A DNA stretch of 39,596 nucleotides from a virus. Positions 36,792 to 39,596 of the stretch are shown here, one piece after another. Position 1 is the first letter of the stretch. Every line of letters begins with the position of its first letter. The notes below the pieces were generated by a model. That model made no database searches. It had not been told where the DNA came from and saw only the letters and a list, made by a program, of their open reading frames with translations. Position numbers and translations under genes: made by a program. The DNA lies in IMG/VR virus record IMGVR_UViG_3300028024_000018, positions 1 to 39,596 of that record; one strand, 5' to 3'.

Positions 36792-37022
36792 ATGTCTTAC
36801 GAACTCCCCCGCGCAGCAAAGTTGTTGAAGGAAGTTGAGAGCAAGTACATCGGCTTTGGTGTTGGTCGCACGCACAAGGTTGGCAAGAAAGTAAAAGTGC
36901 AGCGGTCCCCCGCAGATCCCGGCCTGTTCATTATTTGGTTTGGCAAGACCGAGATTGCAAAGATCGACGCGCTGGAACTGACCAGCACAGTCCAGTACAC
37001 CGACGGACGGGAGCAACTGTAA
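36792..37022 (+). CDS. Accessory operon protein 1, unknown function
   Basis: A 76-residue protein from ATG 36792 (TAGGAAAAC upstream). M-S-Y-E-L-P-R-A-A-K-L-L-K-E-V-E-S-K-Y-I-G-F-G-V-G, then basic loops (R-T-H-K-V-G-K-K-V-K-V-Q-R) and strands (L-F-I-I-W-F-G-K-T-E-I-A-K-I). Highly basic and beta-rich, possibly nucleic-acid binding. First of four small genes ending in one terminator. The upstream 80 bp hold TTGGT/ACCAA dyad potential. No family recognised. Confidence 0.68.
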   Translation: MSYELPRAAKLLKEVESKYIGFGVGRTHKVGKKVKVQRSPADPGLFIIWFGKTEIAKIDALELTSTVQYTDGREQL

Positions 37023-37201
37023 TGCATATCGTCCGCCTCGCTAACTGGATCGATACACACGACCGTCCGCACCCCACGCTTATCAATGAAGACGGCACGC
37101 TTACTGTGTTCTCTGTTGAAGTTTGCGAAGGGGTTGCACACGTAGTTTCTGATGTTATTCCCGCAACGATCAACGATGCACGCGACCTGCTTGGCTACTA
37201 A
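37022..37201 (+). CDS. Accessory operon protein 2, unknown function
   Basis: A 59-residue protein: M-H-I-V-R-L-A-N-W-I-D-T-H-D-R-P-H-P-T-L-I-N-E-D-G-T-L-T-V-F-S-V-E-V, ending N-D-A-R-D-L-L-G-Y. Beta-rich with a final helix. Its start overlaps the stop of gene 1 (TAATG at 37020-37024), supporting translation. No family recognised. Confidence 0.68.
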   Translation: MHIVRLANWIDTHDRPHPTLINEDGTLTVFSVEVCEGVAHVVSDVIPATINDARDLLGY

Positions 37202-37211
37202 GGAGACCAAC

Positions 37212-37649
37212 ATGGAAAAGCAACTTTCGATGACACCCGATGCAATCCGCAAACGCGAGAAGCGTGCTGCTGAGAAAGCACCTACTCCCGCGGAAGACGC
37301 AACGACCATTATCAAAGTAGGTCATGCGCTGTTGCATCACAGGGATGGCAGTGTCACTAAAGACAGCATCTGGGGCATTGCACGCATTGGCAAACACCTC
37401 GTGAAGTTCTATGGTCGTCGCGGAGCAACACCCCGCTTTCGCATTGAAAAGGATGATGGGCTTGCAGATGCGCTCGCAATGTTCGAGCACAAGAAGAACG
37501 GAACCGACTCAAAGAAGCTAGTGCATCTGGAACTTGATGCTGCCGCACAGCTTGAGCTACTTGGCGCTGACTTCATGACGGTACTGTCCGCAGCGTTTTA
37601 CAAAGCAGTGCTGGAAGGCAAAGTTGATCGACGCGCTGTTGAAGAGTAA
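37212..37649 (+). CDS. Accessory operon protein 3, unknown function
   Basis: A 145-residue protein from ATG 37212, preceded by AAGGAGAC. The opening (M-E-K-Q-L-S-M-T-P-D-A-I-R-K-R-E-K-R-A-A-E-K-A) is a basic helix. The body mixes strands (K-F-Y-G-R-R-G-A-T-P-R-F-R-I-E-K) and an acidic/helical end (H-L-E-L-D-A-A-A-Q-L-E-L-L-G-A-D-F-M-T-V-L-S-A-A-F). The pattern could be a DNA-binding regulator, but no HTH is clear. It is the largest gene of the accessory operon. Confidence 0.68.
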   Translation: MEKQLSMTPDAIRKREKRAAEKAPTPAEDATTIIKVGHALLHHRDGSVTKDSIWGIARIGKHLVKFYGRRGATPRFRIEKDDGLADALAMFEHKKNGTDSKKLVHLELDAAAQLELLGADFMTVLSAAFYKAVLEGKVDRRAVEE

Positions 37650-37659
37650 GGAGCTAACA

Positions 37660-37854
37660 ATGCACAATTTCACAATCCTCTACGGCGATGCCGAGATTGC
37701 ACACGCAGAAGCAGAACGTTTCGAAGACGCACGCGAGCAAGCACTGGACGATGCACGCAACTCGTTCTTTGCAGCAGTGCTGGAAGACTGCACGTTTGTA
37801 GCGACTCACCCGACCAGCGTAATCAGCAGGATCGAAGGTCCGCTGTTCCTGTAA
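37660..37854 (+). CDS. Accessory operon protein 4, unknown function
   Basis: A 64-residue acidic protein from ATG 37660, preceded by AAGGAGC: M-H-N-F-T-I-L-Y-G-D-A-E-I-A-H-A-E-A-E-R-F-E-D-A-R-E-Q-A-L-D-D-A-R-N. Mostly helical and Ala/Glu/Asp-rich. Its charge is complementary to the basic proteins before it, so a complex is conceivable. It is followed at once by a strong terminator. Confidence 0.68.
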   Translation: MHNFTILYGDAEIAHAEAERFEDAREQALDDARNSFFAAVLEDCTFVATHPTSVISRIEGPLFL

Positions 37855-37871
37855 AAACACGCTGCACAAAC

Positions 37872-37901
37872 AACGAAGGGGCCGTTCGGCCCCTTCGTTT
37901 T
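37872..37901. terminator. Bidirectional terminator between accessory operon and moron
   Basis: AACGAAGGGGCC / GGCCCCTTCGTT, a perfect 12-bp stem with GTTC loop. A T-run follows on the plus strand and the A-rich flank serves the minus strand. It ends both the 36792 operon and the leftward 37914 gene. Confidence 0.88.
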
Positions 37902-37913
37902 GCTCCGGCAACC

Positions 37914-38336
37914 CTAGCCTTTCACCCTGCAGATTAAGTGAAGTACCTTTGCACCCGGACTGTTCGGTGGGAAAGACTCATAGACCGGTGCACTTTCAAT
38001 CATACTGCTTGGTGATGGTAGACGAACATCACCGTGCCCTGTTGCGCTAACAAACGCAATCCGAGCAGATTGCTGCGTTTCACAGTTAGCGACATTGTGG
38101 TATGCGGACACCATCTTGAAATCGTCGGTACTGTCCGCCAAGACCATTTTCTCCCAGTAGGAGACTTTTGCGCCATTGCGTTCGAACGATCCCGACTCGT
38201 ACCAATAGTCAGCATACGCCGTCTGTCCCGCAGTCTGCGACCGTAGAAGATAGACCCAGTTTCCATCGAACGCGGTCGTGTCAGCGTAGACATTGGTGGA
38301 CAGCGCGACCAACACACAGCAAACTGCCTTTTTCAT
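37914..38336 (-). CDS. Secreted surface-adhesin-E-like protein (lysogenic conversion candidate)
   Basis: A 140-residue exported protein. Residues 1-18 (M-K-K-A-V-C-C-V-L-V-A-L-S-T-N-V-Y-A) are a signal peptide with A-x-A-like cleavage before D-T-T. The mature part (W-V-Y-L-L-R-S, A-Y-A-D-Y-W-Y-E-S-G-S-F-E-R-N-G-A-K-V-S-Y-W-E-K, a single Cys pair C...C near 90 and 134) resembles surface-adhesin E domains. It is not a virion protein. It is placed between the accessory terminator and the integrase, a usual site for lysogenic-conversion genes. Host-benefit function is inferred. Confidence 0.75.
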   Translation of the reverse strand: MKKAVCCVLVALSTNVYADTTAFDGNWVYLLRSQTAGQTAYADYWYESGSFERNGAKVSYWEKMVLADSTDDFKMVSAYHNVANCETQQSARIAFVSATGHGDVRLPSPSSMIESAPVYESFPPNSPGAKVLHLICRVKG

Positions 38337-38372
38337 TCCCCGCCTCTTCTCTATTTTTTGTGCTCATGCATT

Positions 38373-39362
38373 TTATCCGATCTTTGCGGCCAGTTCCTCA
38401 GGCGTTGTGTGGTAGTAACGCGCAAGCATCTTTGGGTTGCTGTGTCCCGTCACTGCACTTAACTCGATGACGTTAGGCAGCTTCTTTGCTAGTCGTGTTG
38501 TCGCCATGTGCCTGAGATCATGGAAATTAAAGTCTTCGATACCTGCACGCTTACACAAGCGCCACCAAGCACTGTCCACCACATACGAACTGATCGGGAA
38601 CACGCGCTTATCTATACGCGGCATGGCATCGATAATCTGAACAGCTTTGGTACTCAGAGGAACTGTGCGCGACTTGCCGTTTTTAGTAATGGGAAGATGT
38701 GCGGTACGTCGTTCCAAGTCCACTCGATCCCATGTGAGCTTCAATAGCTCCCCGCGCCGCATCGCTGTTTCCAGAGCGACTTGCACTAGTGGATACAGAA
38801 CGGGATTGCGCCTTGCATGGCTACCGGGGCGAAGCTCATGCAATAAGACGACCAACTGCTCGTCGGTAAGTAAGCGGTTTCTGCCCGGTGGGAGTTTGGG
38901 CTTTTTGACCTTGTAGCACGGGTTCTCGACCTTCAGACCCCACTCTCTGCAAGCGTGATTAATGATGCCCTGAATATTGGCAAGCTCACGCGCAACCGTT
39001 GCTGGACTTACTTCTTCTATTCGTTCGTCTCTGTACTGTGCGACAACTGTTGGGGTCAGGTTATAAACGCTGTACTGCCCTATCCAGCTTTTCGCTATCT
39101 TGCCGAGCCGAAAGTACTCGCTTCGATTGTCGTAATTACGCTTTGGTATTTCAACGTTCCTATAACGCTCCACAAGGTCTTTGAACAGTATGTCCTTGGC
39201 CTCGGAAGCGTCTACAAACGTGCGGCTGTACATGGCGGCCTCTACTTCAGCCGCCCATGCTTTTGCCTCTGCGTGCGAATTGAACGTTTTGTTTTGCTTG
39301 GGATAACCCTTTACCGCGATGCGTGCGAGCCACTTGTCTCCACGCTGTACGAAGCTAGCCAT
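38373..39362 (-). CDS. int: Tyrosine integrase
   Basis: A 329-residue lambda-type recombinase that joins attP and attB. The N-terminal arm-binding domain (about 1-60) is followed by a core-binding domain (about 60-160). Catalytic residues fit Arg202 in T-A-M-R-R-G-E-L-L, Lys227 in T-K-N-G-K-S-R, His281-x-x-Arg284 in F-H-D-L-R-H, His307 in G-H-S, and Tyr316 in R-Y-Y-H. The gene points toward the phage interior with attR about 100 bp behind its start. AGGA precedes the ATG. No excisionase gene is recognised nearby. Confidence 0.95.
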   Translation of the reverse strand: MASFVQRGDKWLARIAVKGYPKQNKTFNSHAEAKAWAAEVEAAMYSRTFVDASEAKDILFKDLVERYRNVEIPKRNYDNRSEYFRLGKIAKSWIGQYSVYNLTPTVVAQYRDERIEEVSPATVARELANIQGIINHACREWGLKVENPCYKVKKPKLPPGRNRLLTDEQLVVLLHELRPGSHARRNPVLYPLVQVALETAMRRGELLKLTWDRVDLERRTAHLPITKNGKSRTVPLSTKAVQIIDAMPRIDKRVFPISSYVVDSAWWRLCKRAGIEDFNFHDLRHMATTRLAKKLPNVIELSAVTGHSNPKMLARYYHTTPEELAAKIG

Positions 39363-39371
39363 ATGATCCTC

Positions 39372-39390
39372 AGTTGCACTCTAGTTGCAC
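39372..39390 (+). repeat. Candidate integrase arm-type sites (right arm)
   Basis: AGTTGCAC occurs twice (39372-39379 and 39383-39390), 11 bp apart in direct orientation, between the integrase start and attR. The TTGCAC cores and spacing repeat those at 238 and 249. Arm-site function is inferred. Confidence 0.5.
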
Positions 39391-39435
39391 TTTCGAGGAA
39401 ATTTCGGCTGGAAACTTGAGCTAAACCCTTGTTTA

Positions 39436-39501
39436 TTAAGGTGAAAAGCAAGGTCCACTAACGTCGCAGTTGATGCACTCGTCGGTAATCATCAAGGCCA
39501 T
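39436..39501 (-). pseudogene. Displaced 5' end of the host ferredoxin gene
   Basis: The native start, ATG 39501, reads M-A-L-M-I-T-D-E-C-I-N-C-D-V, then crosses the att core into phage DNA, adds S-G-P-C-F-S-P and stops at TAA (39438-39436). With only 13-14 native residues it cannot bind a cluster. The body of the gene lies at 1-128. Its promoter still fires toward the integrase side, so this short transcript may persist. Confidence 0.88.
39461..39480. repeat. attR core (right prophage junction)
   Basis: Matches 108-127 at 19 of 20 bases. Host DNA and the native ferredoxin start lie to its right. Phage DNA with arm-type sites and the integrase gene lies to its left. Confidence 0.9.
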
Positions 39502-39563
39502 GCTTCTCTCACTTCACGCCGGCTGAAACCGGCTTAATCCGTCAAGCCGACAGTTTACGCCGG

Positions 39564-39596
39564 TTACGGTTGCGCCGCCGAAGTGCCGCCGTCCGG
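39564..39596 (-). CDS. C-terminal end of a host gene, possibly coaD (runs off right edge)
   Basis: Eleven codons, P-D-G-G-T-S-A-A-Q-P-stop, upstream of the ferredoxin start on the same strand. The spacing of about 60 bp and the known coaD-ferredoxin order in Burkholderia-like genomes suggest phosphopantetheine adenylyltransferase. The visible tail is far too short to prove it. A 5-bp hairpin (GCCGG/CCGGC) lies between the two genes. Confidence 0.4.
   Translation of the reverse strand, partial: PDGGTSAAQP

Overview
This window is an almost complete integrated temperate phage of about 39.3 kb, with a little host DNA at each edge. The host looks like a Burkholderia/Paraburkholderia-type betaproteobacterium: the split host gene is a YfhL-type 2x[4Fe-4S] ferredoxin, and the bases beyond it at the right edge read as the end of a coaD-like gene, which often neighbours this ferredoxin in that group (the coaD call is inference). 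The phage is bounded by an imperfect 20-bp direct repeat (108-127 and 39461-39480, one mismatch). This repeat is the stretch of the ferredoxin gene encoding its first cluster motif. The host start of the gene is left as a dead 21-codon remnant at the right end. At the left end the phage supplies a substitute GTG start and first codons that rebuild the protein.

Layout. (1) 149-457: left attachment arm. (2) 458-2187: an HNH/NUMOD3-type gene on the plus strand, then small unknown genes on the minus strand. (3) 2204-20128, minus strand, transcribed right to left: a full podovirus virion module in the order terS, terL, scaffold-like, SU10-type major capsid, P22-type portal, two small head genes, adaptor, gp10-like tail protein, ejection proteins (one with a GH73 glucosaminidase domain), collar-type fibre and a Gly/Ala-rich protein. 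(4) 20257-21964: a membrane protein, an ArdB/KlcA antirestriction protein, a BrnT/BrnA toxin-antitoxin pair, and a small plus-strand gene whose promoter carries a perfect LexA box. (5) 21971-24246: small, tightly overlapping minus-strand genes, and a plus-strand coiled-coil protein with a C-terminal membrane anchor (lysis candidate). (6) 24000-24514: a probable control/origin region with clustered TTCnnGAA dyads and a candidate small RNA complementary to the leader of the next gene. (7) 24515-28149: a 371-aa protein with palm-polymerase-like motifs, the only replication candidate in the phage, then an operon of very small genes, several belonging to one paralogous family. (8) 28238-30330: two more family members on the minus strand, a divergent control region, and plus-strand genes including another HNH/NUMOD3 gene. 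(9) 30439-36654: HNH-AP2 endonuclease and a second tail-fibre module with two S74-type intramolecular chaperones. (10) 36792-39362: a four-gene accessory operon, a secreted surface-adhesin-E-like moron, and a tyrosine integrase next to attR.

How it fits together. The virion and integration genes are conventional. The regulatory and replication parts are not. I see no CI-type repressor, Cro, helicase, primase, conventional DNA polymerase or separate endolysin. Lysogeny may be linked directly to host LexA. Replication may depend on the minimal polymerase-like protein with its RNA-regulated leader. At least eight small proteins share a W-containing helix and a C-terminal F-K-L-x-[FW] box, which suggests a phage-specific expanded family. 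Promoter-like elements containing TAAATA recur between genes, often just after terminators. No tRNA, CRISPR array or insertion sequence was seen.
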